Part shown: one piece after another, positions 1 through 6,348 of the stretch
Numbering within the stretch: position 1 is the stretch's first letter
Layout: each line of letters starts with the position of its first letter
Assembly: GCA_002329285.1 (NCBI GenBank)
Contig: DCTO01000073.1
Coordinates: 364 to 7,042, forward strand
Direction: 5' to 3'
From: Ruminococcaceae bacterium UBA1438
GTDB taxonomy: Bacteria > Bacillota > Clostridia > Oscillospirales > Acutalibacteraceae
Length of the DNA: 6,679 nt
The notes under the pieces: generated by a model
What the model was told of the DNA's origin: nothing
Databases searched by the model: none
What the model saw: only the letters and a program-made list of their open reading frames with translations
Translations under genes and position numbers: made by a program

Positions 1-24
1 TCTCCTGCGATATATCGCAGGAGA
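1..24 (-). terminator. Perfect 24-bp palindrome after the SDR gene, possible terminator
   Basis: Bases 1-24 are a perfect inverted repeat: the ten-base arm TCTCCTGCGA and its complement TCGCAGGAGA enclose TATA. It lies 54 bp beyond the SDR stop codon, so an RNA hairpin here could end the SDR transcript. The U-tract needed for an intrinsic terminator would fall outside the window on the minus strand, and no T-run follows it on the plus strand. The terminator call is therefore inferred from position and stem strength. It could also be a dyad binding site belonging to the next gene. Confidence 0.45.
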
Positions 25-78
25 GGGATTACATTACTTTCGAAATGCCCAAGCTAGGCTTTTCGCAATGCTTTCACA

Positions 79-852
79 TTACATGCAGGTGTAACCACCA
101 TCAACAGGAACCATAATTCCAGTTACATAAGAAGATGCGGGAGATGCCAAGAACAATACTGCGGTGTCCAGTTCGCCTTCATTGCCATAACGCTCTGCAG
201 GAATCATGGTGCGAGCGTTCTCCTGGAAGAAATCGCTATCCAAGGTTTCCTGTGTAAGCGGGGTGTAGAAATAACCTGGGCAAATTGCATTTACATTGAT
301 GCCCTTTGCAGACCATTCAGCTGCCAATGCGCGAGTGAGGTTAACAACGCCGCCCTTTGCTGCATGATAAGGAGCAGAGCCGGCAATCTTGTTGCCAACA
401 AGGCCATACATGGAAGCGATATTAATAACTCTGCCGTATTTTGCGGGAATCATAGCCTGCTTTGCAACTGCGCGTGCAACTCTGAAAGAGCCGAAGAGGT
501 CAATATTGCACTCATCGCCAAACTGCTCATCAGTGATATCCTCTGCAGGAGCAACAGCGCCCGTGCCTGCATTGTTAATAAGAATGTCAATTCTGCCGAA
601 ATGCTCAAGAGCCTTTGCAACGGTTTCATTAACCATATCGGTGTCAGTGATATCACAGCGAAGGGCAAGCGCGTCAACGCCGTAATCAGCCTTAAGCATA
701 GCAGCAACCTCATCAAGCTTGTCCTGGCGGCGGGCAACAGCAACAATGTTGCAGCCCTGATTTGCAAGCGCCTTTGCCATCTGAACGCCAAGCCCTGTTG
801 AGCAACCTGTGATAAGCGCAACCTGGCCCTTTAAATCAAAATAATTCTTCAT
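79..852 (-). CDS. SDR family NAD(P)-dependent oxidoreductase
   Basis: Classical short-chain dehydrogenase/reductase of 257 aa, the usual length for the family, probably cytosolic. The Rossmann nucleotide-binding motif TGCSTGLG is at residues 15-22 and NNAG at 93-96. The catalytic residues are likely N116, S147, Y162 and K166 (YHAAK), and the PG motif is at 192-193. Two arginines after the second beta strand (R41, R42) suggest NADP(H) rather than NAD(H). The overall look resembles gluconate 5-dehydrogenase, 2-deoxy-gluconate 3-dehydrogenase and 3-oxoacyl-ACP reductase relatives; the substrate cannot be fixed from sequence. The start is supported by GAGGT about 8 nt upstream of the ATG. It appears monocistronic: it has its own promoter, and the preceding gene ends in a terminator. 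The operator-like dyad in its leader suggests regulated expression, perhaps substrate-induced. Confidence 0.93.
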   Translation of the reverse strand: MKNYFDLKGQVALITGCSTGLGVQMAKALANQGCNIVAVARRQDKLDEVAAMLKADYGVDALALRCDITDTDMVNETVAKALEHFGRIDILINNAGTGAVAPAEDITDEQFGDECNIDLFGSFRVARAVAKQAMIPAKYGRVINIASMYGLVGNKIAGSAPYHAAKGGVVNLTRALAAEWSAKGINVNAICPGYFYTPLTQETLDSDFFQENARTMIPAERYGNEGELDTAVLFLASPASSYVTGIMVPVDGGYTCM

Positions 853-870
853 AACAAATACCTCAAATAA

Positions 871-906
871 ACAGATTTACAAATTGTTATTATTTTAACA
901 ATCTGT
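871..906 (-). promoter_or_regulatory. Operator-like dyad in the SDR leader
   Basis: ATTGTTA (883-889) and TAACAAT (896-902) form a perfect 7-bp inverted repeat around a 6-bp AT-rich spacer. An outer pair, ACAGAT (871-876) and ATCTGT (901-906), is also complementary. The dyad begins a few bases after the transcription start predicted from the -10 box, where a repressor would block transcription. Size and AT-rich symmetry fit a dimeric HTH regulator, but no regulator gene is in the window. The outer arms could alternatively form a weak leader hairpin. Confidence 0.4.
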
Positions 907-915
907 ATTGGCTTT

Positions 916-944
916 ATTATAACCCGAAATCACTTATTCGTCAA
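916..944 (-). promoter_or_regulatory. Sigma-A type promoter for the SDR gene
   Basis: On the minus strand the -35 box TTGACG (939-944) is separated by exactly 17 bp from a perfect -10 box TATAAT (916-921). Transcription should start near 908-909, giving a leader of about 56 nt with the dyad in its first part and the RBS at its end. The promoter directly follows the terminator tail of the phosphoribosyltransferase gene. Confidence 0.8.
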
Positions 945-948
945 CAGC

Positions 949-988
949 AAAAACAAAAAGGAGGGCGGTTCACAAAACCAGACCCTCC
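949..988 (-). terminator. Rho-independent terminator of the phosphoribosyltransferase gene
   Basis: On the minus strand GGAGGG (983-988) pairs with CCCTCC (960-965), and GGTT (976-979) with AACC (967-970), with a small internal loop and a 5-nt apical loop. TTTTTGTTTTT follows at 949-959. It begins 29 bp after the stop codon at 1018-1020. GC-rich stem plus U-tract is the textbook arrangement. Confidence 0.9.
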
Positions 989-1017
989 GACAGTATCATT
1001 CTTTATGCAGGCAAAAG

Positions 1018-1665
1018 CTATCTTTTTAATCTTGAATAGCCATAGCCGTTTGCGATTGCATCAACAGGCACACCCTGCTGGCAAAGCGGGCAATTGTGCT
1101 TATCATAAACCTGATAGCTCGGCAAATCGTTATCGCTGAAAATTCGGTTAACCTCAATTCCGCCGATTTGATCTGCAGAGCTGAATGCGGCGCAGATGCC
1201 CGCAACTCTGCCCCCGTAATAGGCAACGCTGTCCATAGCCCTTTCAACGGTTCTTCCGCTTGTGATGCAGGACATCAAAATCAGCACGCGCTTATCCTTA
1301 ATCATTCTGATAAGATTATCGCGGAAAATCATATTTCCGGAAGCATCATATTCCGGGCCGAGAACGAAAATATCCGTTGGCGGATTCGGATTAAACATAT
1401 TCGGCTTTGAAAGCTCATGCGCAACGTAAGCGCCGAGAGTTTGCGTTTCATAAAGGCAGAGCACCGTGTCAATCCTGATGCCGCGCATATGATAATACTC
1501 CGCCAGCAGCCTTGCGGCAGGAACGGAAACATCATGATTATGCTTGATATCCGAGGTTCCCACATAAAAATCAATATGTGCGCTTGCCGTGATAAAATGC
1601 CCGCTTGTTGCGCGGATAAAAACCCTTTCATCCCTTTTGGAATTAATAATCAAAATATCATCCAT
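1018..1665 (-). CDS. Orotate phosphoribosyltransferase-like protein, atypical PRPP loop
   Basis: 215-aa probably soluble protein with the type I phosphoribosyltransferase pattern. The PRPP-binding segment VLILMSCITSGRT is at residues 127-139, after a beta strand at 98-103 (DIFVLG) and before a helix and the YYGGRVAGI strand region (149-157). In canonical members the loop is preceded by two acidic residues (hhhhDDxxTTGxT); here those positions are M131-S132, while the T-S-G-R-T loop is intact. Near the C-terminus H190, C192 and C195 form an H-x-C-x-x-C cluster, followed by VDAIANGYGYS. From memory, similar ORF-sized proteins annotated as orotate phosphoribosyltransferase-like occur in gut Clostridia, so the altered loop may be a subfamily trait. 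The substrate is unknown and a de novo pyrimidine role should not be assumed; no other pyr gene is nearby. The RBS AAAGGTGA supports the ATG at 1663-1665. It has its own promoter and terminator. Confidence 0.8.
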   Translation of the reverse strand: MDDILIINSKRDERVFIRATSGHFITASAHIDFYVGTSDIKHNHDVSVPAARLLAEYYHMRGIRIDTVLCLYETQTLGAYVAHELSKPNMFNPNPPTDIFVLGPEYDASGNMIFRDNLIRMIKDKRVLILMSCITSGRTVERAMDSVAYYGGRVAGICAAFSSADQIGGIEVNRIFSDNDLPSYQVYDKHNCPLCQQGVPVDAIANGYGYSRLKR

Positions 1666-1697
1666 AAAATCACCTTTAGCAATATTATTATAATTAA

Positions 1698-1726
1698 ATT
1701 TTACTATACGAAAAAAAAGTTTTCAA
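1698..1726 (-). promoter_or_regulatory. Candidate promoter of the phosphoribosyltransferase gene
   Basis: Minus strand: -35 TTGAAA (1721-1726), a 17-bp spacer containing an eight-T run, then -10 TAAAAT (1698-1703). The predicted start near 1691 leaves a leader of about 25 nt that includes the RBS. A second TATAAT at 1687-1692 lacks a good -35 box. The T-run in the spacer could make the promoter sensitive to DNA bending. Confidence 0.55.
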
Positions 1727-1764
1727 TAATTTAAAACAGAGAAAAACCAAAACGCCTTTTGTTA

Positions 1765-1803
1765 ATAATAACCAAAAGCCGCCTTGCAGGCTTTGCAAGG
1801 CGG
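1765..1803 (-). terminator. Rho-independent terminator of the lipoprotein gene
   Basis: A perfect 9-bp GC-rich stem on the minus strand, CCGCCTTGC (1795-1803) with GCAAGGCGG (1779-1787), has a 7-nt loop. It is followed by CTTTTGGTTATTATT, a broken but T-rich tail. It starts 6 bp after the stop codon at 1810-1812, so it ends the lipoprotein transcript and probably the whole envelope module. Confidence 0.85.
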
Positions 1804-1809
1804 TGTGCT

Positions 1810-2523
1810 TTAATACTGCGTTATATAGTTTTCAAAGAAATCTGCAATTTCGGGATCGGTGAACTGATCAAAGCCGATTATAACCAGCGTGCCGTTTTCA
1901 ACCGCGGCATAGCTGACGGAATAAACATCCGGCGAATCGGGATAAACATTCTTAACGCAGGTGTAAGCCCTGCCGCCGATGCTGACATCGCCGATAACCT
2001 TGGCTTGAACATAATCCGTGTTTGCATTTGCATCGCTTTCAAGATGGGCAACCCAGTCAGAAGCGGAGGAATATGGCGTGCCCTCTGTTATGCTGATTGT
2101 GACAGTTTTATAAACAATGCCTTCATGATTTTCCGTAAGCTCAATAACAAAATAATCGTTATTTGAAATCGGCGCAGCATCGCCCGAAGCATCATCCGCA
2201 AAGCTCTCAAAGCTTTCGGGCGGAGTGATTTTTATGCCGAGAGAATCGTTTGAATAAGCCGTGCCCTCTGTCATTCCCCTTGTGATTGCAGAGCCTGATT
2301 TTTCCTCAACCGCTTCAGATCGGCCGACGCTCACAATAGCCTCCTCATCAACAACAACGGCGTTTTCGCCCTCACCGCTCGTGCCCTCGCCCGCAACGGA
2401 TTGCGAAACTATCTCGCCGTTTTCGTTTGTTACCGCTTCGCCGCTTTCGGCAGGCTGCTTTGAGCATGCCGCCATTGAAACAACAAGCGCAAAAGCAGAA
2501 ACAAGCAAAACTATCTTTTTCAT
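1810..2523 (-). CDS. Lipoprotein with a C-terminal domain shared with the DUF4173 protein
   Basis: 237-aa predicted surface lipoprotein. MKKIVLLVSAFALVVSMAAC is a type II signal peptide: basic n-region, hydrophobic core, and lipobox MAAC with Cys20 as the lipidated residue. Residues 21-80 are a Gly/Glu/Ser-rich linker of low complexity. Residues 83-237 are a folded domain starting RGMTEGTAYSNDSLGIKI and ending in FTDPEIADFFENYI. It matches the last ~140 residues of the DUF4173 protein encoded upstream. The Y-x-N-x-S-L-G-x-x-I-x-x-P-E pattern recalls PsbP/Mog1-like (DUF1795-type) domains; that fold is an inference. An in-frame ATG 45 bp further upstream is less likely, because the inner start has GGGTGAT at the right distance and gives a proper signal peptide. 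It is last in the module and ends in a terminator. Function unknown; likely a binding or sensing protein outside the membrane. Confidence 0.88.
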   Translation of the reverse strand: MKKIVLLVSAFALVVSMAACSKQPAESGEAVTNENGEIVSQSVAGEGTSGEGENAVVVDEEAIVSVGRSEAVEEKSGSAITRGMTEGTAYSNDSLGIKITPPESFESFADDASGDAAPISNNDYFVIELTENHEGIVYKTVTISITEGTPYSSASDWVAHLESDANANTDYVQAKVIGDVSIGGRAYTCVKNVYPDSPDVYSVSYAAVENGTLVIIGFDQFTDPEIADFFENYITQY

Positions 2524-2539
2524 ATAATCACCCAAAAGC

Positions 2540-2568
2540 ATTTTAGCAGAAATCGGTATAAAAAGCAA
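2540..2568 (-). promoter_or_regulatory. Weak candidate promoter before the lipoprotein gene
   Basis: Minus strand: TTGCTT (2563-2568), 17 bp, TAAAAT (2540-2545), with TGC just before the -10 as in extended -10 promoters. The predicted start would leave only about 10 nt before the ATG and cut into the RBS, so it may not be the real promoter. The lipoprotein may instead be read through from the LRR gene. Confidence 0.25.
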
Positions 2569-2601
2569 TCACTCCGTAAAAATAAGCTGAACGGTTGTGT
2601 T

Positions 2602-2624
2602 CCGCATTTCAATTGCAGATGCGG
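2602..2624 (-). other. Hairpin between the LRR and lipoprotein genes
   Basis: CCGCAT (2602-2607) and ATGCGG (2619-2624) form a 6-bp stem with an 11-nt loop, about 40 bp after the LRR stop codon. No T-run follows directly on the minus strand; the nearest T-rich stretch is about 15 bp further. It could be a partial terminator or a processing/stability stem that lowers lipoprotein expression relative to the LRR gene. Confidence 0.35.
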
Positions 2625-2663
2625 CACATTAAATTATCAAATTCATCCATAAAATCCAAGGCT

Positions 2664-3995
2664 TTAGCGCTGCTCCTCGTAATAAAGCGTTGCGCCTGCT
2701 TTAAAAGTTATCGCCTTAACGATTTCATCGGTGAAAATTGAGGGATCAATATAATTATATTCGCAATCAACGTAATAAAGCTTTGTCGTCATATTCGAAG
2801 CATTGCCCGGAAGCACAAGGGTTTTGATTCTGCAATTTGCGCAATCAAGCGTGGCAAGATTTACGCAGCCCTTGAGATTAAGGGAGGTTATGCCGGTGTT
2901 TTCGCAATAAAGCTCTTCTAAATTTGTGAAGGAGGATAAATCCAGCTCTCCCTTGACGTCACAATCCTCAATATCAATAGCGGTTACTCTGTAAGCCGTG
3001 CCGTCATATTCAAGCAAAACGTTATACTGCAGCTTTTCATAGTCCAGCTCATCGCCGTTCAACCAGTCAAGCGAGGAATTATTGTTTGAGCTTTTTGCAA
3101 ACGCCTTGAGCACCGCCATTTCATCGCTGTAAAACGTGGCGTCCTCCGGCACATCCTGAGGCTCATAATTAACGTAAACGTCATCAAACATCATATCGAG
3201 CAGCTTTTGATAAAATTCCCCGCCCTCGTGAATATCAAGATAATTAAAGCAGCAAATGAAGGAGGTTAGCTTTTTGTTGCTGTTAATATCAATGGTTCGA
3301 AGCTTATTGAACGCGCAGGAAAGCTCCTCAAGATTAGTGAGCAAACTGACATTGAGAGAGGTTAACCCGCAATTATCGCACTCAAGTATTCTGAGCGCCT
3401 TGTTTTCAGAGAGATTCAGCCCGGTTGCGGAAAAATCGTTAAAGCTGCAGTTAAGCTCACCAAGCGCGGTGCAATCGGAGAGATTCAGCGCAGTTAATTC
3501 ATTATCCGAAACGTCAAGATATTTAAGTGAAACGCAGCCCTTCAGATTAATGGCTGTTATATAATTGGCTGAAACGGAAACGCTTTGCAGTTCGGAAAAG
3601 CCGCCGAGATTGAGAACTCCGTGCAAATCAACGAAATTGAGCTTAATTGCAGTAACCTTTCCGTTACTGTCAAAGGTTAAGCCCTCGCAGGCTTCGGGAT
3701 TGCTTAAATCCCAGCCCAGGGAGCTGTTTTCCTCTGCAAAAGCCGCCAGCGCATCCCCCTCGCTTGCAAAGCTTTCAAATTCTTCTTCAGGATATTCGGG
3801 AACTGATACCTGTTCGGTTTCAGGCAGAGTTGTTGTTTCATCGGCAAGCTGCTCTGAAACCGCCTCGCTCTGCTGCTCCTCATCTTTTGGAGCAAAAACG
3901 GTTTTTGCAAGTGCAAAGCCGCCGGCGCCGGCAACCGCGCACGCCGCAGCAACGGCAATAATTATCTTTGCTTTTTTAGTTAAAACTATATTCAT
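2664..3995 (-). CDS. Membrane-anchored leucine-rich-repeat protein with two cap-LRR units
   Basis: 443 aa from the ATG at 3993-3995. This start is preferred over the in-frame ATG at 4020-4022 because GAAGGTGATGCA sits just before it and the protein then begins MNIVLTKKAK. Residues 7-34 are basic then hydrophobic: an uncleaved anchor or signal peptide (ALAK is a possible cleavage site). An acidic Glu/Thr/Pro-rich linker runs to about residue 75. Unit 1 has a cap (79-132) and about six LRRs (133-253) of the L-x-x-L-x-C-x-x-N type. Unit 2 has a second cap (290-353) and LRRs to about 416. Both caps follow the order AL/VL-xAF, SSL-x-W, V-T-A-I, G-x-L-x-L, resembling plant LRR N-terminal caps. About 15 cysteines lie outside the membrane segment, mostly at the LRR consensus position. 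It lies 41 bp after the DUF4173 gene, so the two are almost surely co-transcribed. Likely a surface protein-protein interaction scaffold; the ligand is unknown. Confidence 0.88.
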   Translation of the reverse strand: MNIVLTKKAKIIIAVAAACAVAGAGGFALAKTVFAPKDEEQQSEAVSEQLADETTTLPETEQVSVPEYPEEEFESFASEGDALAAFAEENSSLGWDLSNPEACEGLTFDSNGKVTAIKLNFVDLHGVLNLGGFSELQSVSVSANYITAINLKGCVSLKYLDVSDNELTALNLSDCTALGELNCSFNDFSATGLNLSENKALRILECDNCGLTSLNVSLLTNLEELSCAFNKLRTIDINSNKKLTSFICCFNYLDIHEGGEFYQKLLDMMFDDVYVNYEPQDVPEDATFYSDEMAVLKAFAKSSNNNSSLDWLNGDELDYEKLQYNVLLEYDGTAYRVTAIDIEDCDVKGELDLSSFTNLEELYCENTGITSLNLKGCVNLATLDCANCRIKTLVLPGNASNMTTKLYYVDCEYNYIDPSIFTDEIVKAITFKAGATLYYEEQR

Positions 3996-4036
3996 TGCAT
4001 CACCTTCAGGCAGAGGCGCCAAGCCTTGCCGTAGTA

Positions 4037-6304
4037 TTAAATATCAAAAAAGTTTTCGCTTATGAAGCTGTTCATTTCATTCTCTGTGAAGCCGTTGAAG
4101 AAGAATGTGATTTCTGCGCCATCGGCATATGCAACCAAAATTATGTTATGGTCGCCGGTGCTTTTGAAAACGGAGTCAACCGCGCCGTAAACATAATCTC
4201 CGATTGTTACAGTGCCGAGATCAATCACCTCAACATCGTCATTTTCTCCAACCTGCTCCGCTTTATATTCCTCAATTGAGGAATAACGGCTGGTTGTTGA
4301 AATATTAAGCATAACCCATTTTGCATTCTCATCAAAGGCGTTGATTTCGGGATAGAACCCCTTGCCGCTGTTTTCAGGCTGCGTTACACGCCATTCCTCC
4401 GGGAAGCCGATTTCAAAGCCGAGAGATTCGTTTTTATAAGCATTGCCGCTCAAAACGCCTCTTTCAACAGAGGTATCCTCAATACTAATGTCGGAATCAT
4501 AATAATCGCTGAAGCTGTAATCGTTATCGCGCTTTGAATTATATATGCTGTTTTCATATTCAAGCTTATCCTCATCGGAGAGGTTATTATAAAAATCGCG
4601 GATAGTTTTGCAGGCGTTATCAACAACGGTGTTATATTCCCTGAAATCATAATTCGGGGTATAAACCATAACGCCCTTTTCATCGGTTTTCAGTTTATCA
4701 TTATAATCATAATTGATTTTATTAAAGATAATATTTCTTGCGCTTTCGGAAACTTTCTCATCCTCGGCAGTGGTTAAATCAATAATGTAATCCACCGCAG
4801 AGGCTGAAAGCTCGTCAAGATAATAAATATCAATGCTGTCAATCTTGCCTGTTTTATAGGCGTTAACATCATATTTGGCAATCTGCGCATCAATATCGGC
4901 AAAGGAAATGCCGATGAAAATGCAGCTGCAGATAATGATTATCGGCTGCATATAGCTTTTCTTCGGCGCAAAAATATGCATCATAAAGAAGCCGAAGATG
5001 ATCAGCAGCATAATCATAAATACGGAAACGAGAAGCCTGTATTTCGTTAAGCCGTAAATATCAATATAAAGCTTCATCTTGCTCATTGCCGTGATAATCA
5101 TCAGCACGGAGAAGAGCGAAATAAAGGTTGAAAGCGCCTTAACGGATTTTGACTGCCCGCTGTTTTCAAGCCTTTTTGTGAAAACATTAACCAGGGAGAG
5201 CAGCAAAATATTAATGCAGCAGATTGCAAACATTTCAAAAAAGCCGCGCCTTGCATAGCCGCTTGCTGAAAATTCATAGCCCTTCGGCAGAATGCCTGAA
5301 AAGGCGGAGAAGAAATAAGCAAGCTGTGAAAACATATAAACGAGATAAGTGAAGGAAATGGCGCACAGGAAGGAAACGGAAACAATATTCGGAGAGAATC
5401 GCACGCCGCTGTAATCCCTCGTTACTATTTCAGAGCCCGTGTTTAAATTGCGCTTTTTTGAAAACATATATGAAATGATATACGGTGTTACAATAAGCGC
5501 CAGCACGGCCTCAAGCAGATATTCGCCTATGTTTTTCAGTACGGCTTTAACAAGCCCTTCAAACGCCACGTCGCTGCTGACAAGAAGCGGAATTATAACC
5601 ATCAGCACCGGCAGCGAAACCGCGATGCCGATTAAGGAATGGATCAGCTTTTTGTTTTTGGAAACGGATTTCTGAAAGGCTGTGTTAACCGTTGGTATAT
5701 TTGCGATGGGGGCAATCAGTGCGCCGCCGAGCATATCAAGCAGCACCTTAAAGCTGCCCTCCCTGTTTCTGAAGGTTGCGGAAATTCCGCAGCTGTAAAT
5801 CGTGAAAAGAGATGCAACAAGAAAAACCATGATGCAGTTAATGAAAACATCTCTGAACACGGCAAGAGTTACCGCGCCCGCAAGCGAAAGCACTCCGCAG
5901 GCAAGCGAGAAACTTGAGGGTTTAACCTCTTTTTTATAAAGATACGCAGTTACAATTGCAAACAGCGCAAAAAACGAAATTGTGAAGCCGAGATTGAAGA
6001 AATGCATAACCGCAAAATCAACAAACACAAACGCCCAAAGGAAAAACATTATCATAAAAGCGGAATCCTTTTTCTCCATAGGCTCAATGCTTTCCTTCAG
6101 CTTGCGAAGCGCCTCCGTTCTTCTGCCGTAGGATGAGGCGGGATAGCCCGCCGGCATTGAAGCCGCGCTCCAATCAGGCTGCGGCGCCTGCGCTTTTGCG
6201 CGCTCCATCGCGCTTGATATAACGCCGTTGCCATCCGTGGTGACGGTGGTCTGCGCGCCGTTTTCCTGCGACTGCATGGGATCAAAATAAACATTATTAT
6301 TCAT
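4037..6304 (-). CDS. DUF4173 polytopic membrane protein with a C-terminal soluble domain
   Basis: 755 aa. Residues 1-80 are hydrophilic, Gln/Ala/Pro-rich and probably cytosolic. Residues 81-470 hold about 11 hydrophobic segments (for example 82-100, 106-123, 155-172, 224-243, 258-280, 305-330, 354-374, 422-442, 452-470). Hallmarks of DUF4173 are present: LVSSDVAFEG (241-250), the block SGYARRGFFEMFA (348-360), and KLYIDIYGLTKYRL (411-424), followed by a post-membrane segment DIDAQIAKYDVNAYKTGKID (470-489). Residues 617-755 form an extra domain, starting RGVLSGNAYKNESLGFEI, homologous to the downstream lipoprotein. Since the lipoprotein is outside the cell, this domain is probably outside too. 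The DUF4173 family has no established function that I know of. The start is fixed by GGAGGT (6312-6317) 7 nt upstream of the ATG. It leads the LRR gene. No convincing promoter was found in front, so it may be read from the upstream gene through the hairpin array. Confidence 0.9.
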   Translation of the reverse strand: MNNNVYFDPMQSQENGAQTTVTTDGNGVISSAMERAKAQAPQPDWSAASMPAGYPASSYGRRTEALRKLKESIEPMEKKDSAFMIMFFLWAFVFVDFAVMHFFNLGFTISFFALFAIVTAYLYKKEVKPSSFSLACGVLSLAGAVTLAVFRDVFINCIMVFLVASLFTIYSCGISATFRNREGSFKVLLDMLGGALIAPIANIPTVNTAFQKSVSKNKKLIHSLIGIAVSLPVLMVIIPLLVSSDVAFEGLVKAVLKNIGEYLLEAVLALIVTPYIISYMFSKKRNLNTGSEIVTRDYSGVRFSPNIVSVSFLCAISFTYLVYMFSQLAYFFSAFSGILPKGYEFSASGYARRGFFEMFAICCINILLLSLVNVFTKRLENSGQSKSVKALSTFISLFSVLMIITAMSKMKLYIDIYGLTKYRLLVSVFMIMLLIIFGFFMMHIFAPKKSYMQPIIIICSCIFIGISFADIDAQIAKYDVNAYKTGKIDSIDIYYLDELSASAVDYIIDLTTAEDEKVSESARNIIFNKINYDYNDKLKTDEKGVMVYTPNYDFREYNTVVDNACKTIRDFYNNLSDEDKLEYENSIYNSKRDNDYSFSDYYDSDISIEDTSVERGVLSGNAYKNESLGFEIGFPEEWRVTQPENSGKGFYPEINAFDENAKWVMLNISTTSRYSSIEEYKAEQVGENDDVEVIDLGTVTIGDYVYGAVDSVFKSTGDHNIILVAYADGAEITFFFNGFTENEMNSFISENFFDI

Positions 6305-6311
6305 AATTATT

Positions 6312-6317
6312 ACCTCC
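6312..6317 (-). promoter_or_regulatory. Strong ribosome binding site of the DUF4173 gene
   Basis: Minus-strand GGAGGT lies 7 nt before the ATG at 6302-6304. It is the strongest Shine-Dalgarno in the window; the lipoprotein, LRR and phosphoribosyltransferase genes use GGTGAT-like sites and the SDR gene GAGGT. It settles the start of this gene. Confidence 0.85.
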
Positions 6318-6348
6318 GTAAAGGACTAATATGATTGTCTGAAGCGAA

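Noticed and set aside
364..801. Plus-strand open frames of 98-145 codons inside the SDR gene
   Set aside because: They lie antisense to a gene with all SDR motifs, show no family pattern, and are low-quality translations without an RBS.
853..948. Riboswitch or structured leader RNA before the SDR gene
   Set aside because: The leader after the predicted start is only about 56 nt and AT-rich, with a simple dyad; no known riboswitch core was recognised.
1759..2166. Plus-strand frame of 135 codons over the end of the lipoprotein gene
   Set aside because: It begins within the terminator region and is antisense to a domain confirmed by its paralogue in the DUF4173 protein.
2524..2568. Longer lipoprotein starting at the ATG at 2566-2568
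   Set aside because: It would put 15 residues ahead of a well-formed MKK signal peptide, and the inner ATG has its own GGGTGAT site.
3996..4022. Longer LRR protein starting at the ATG at 4020-4022
   Set aside because: It would add nine residues (MAPLPEGDA) before the basic n-region, and the segment encoding them contains the good RBS of the inner start.
3256..4065. Plus-strand open frames antisense to the LRR gene (102 and 166 codons)
   Set aside because: Ser/Leu-rich reverse reading of the leucine repeats; no signal peptide, RBS or motif, while the minus frame has clear LRR and cap patterns.
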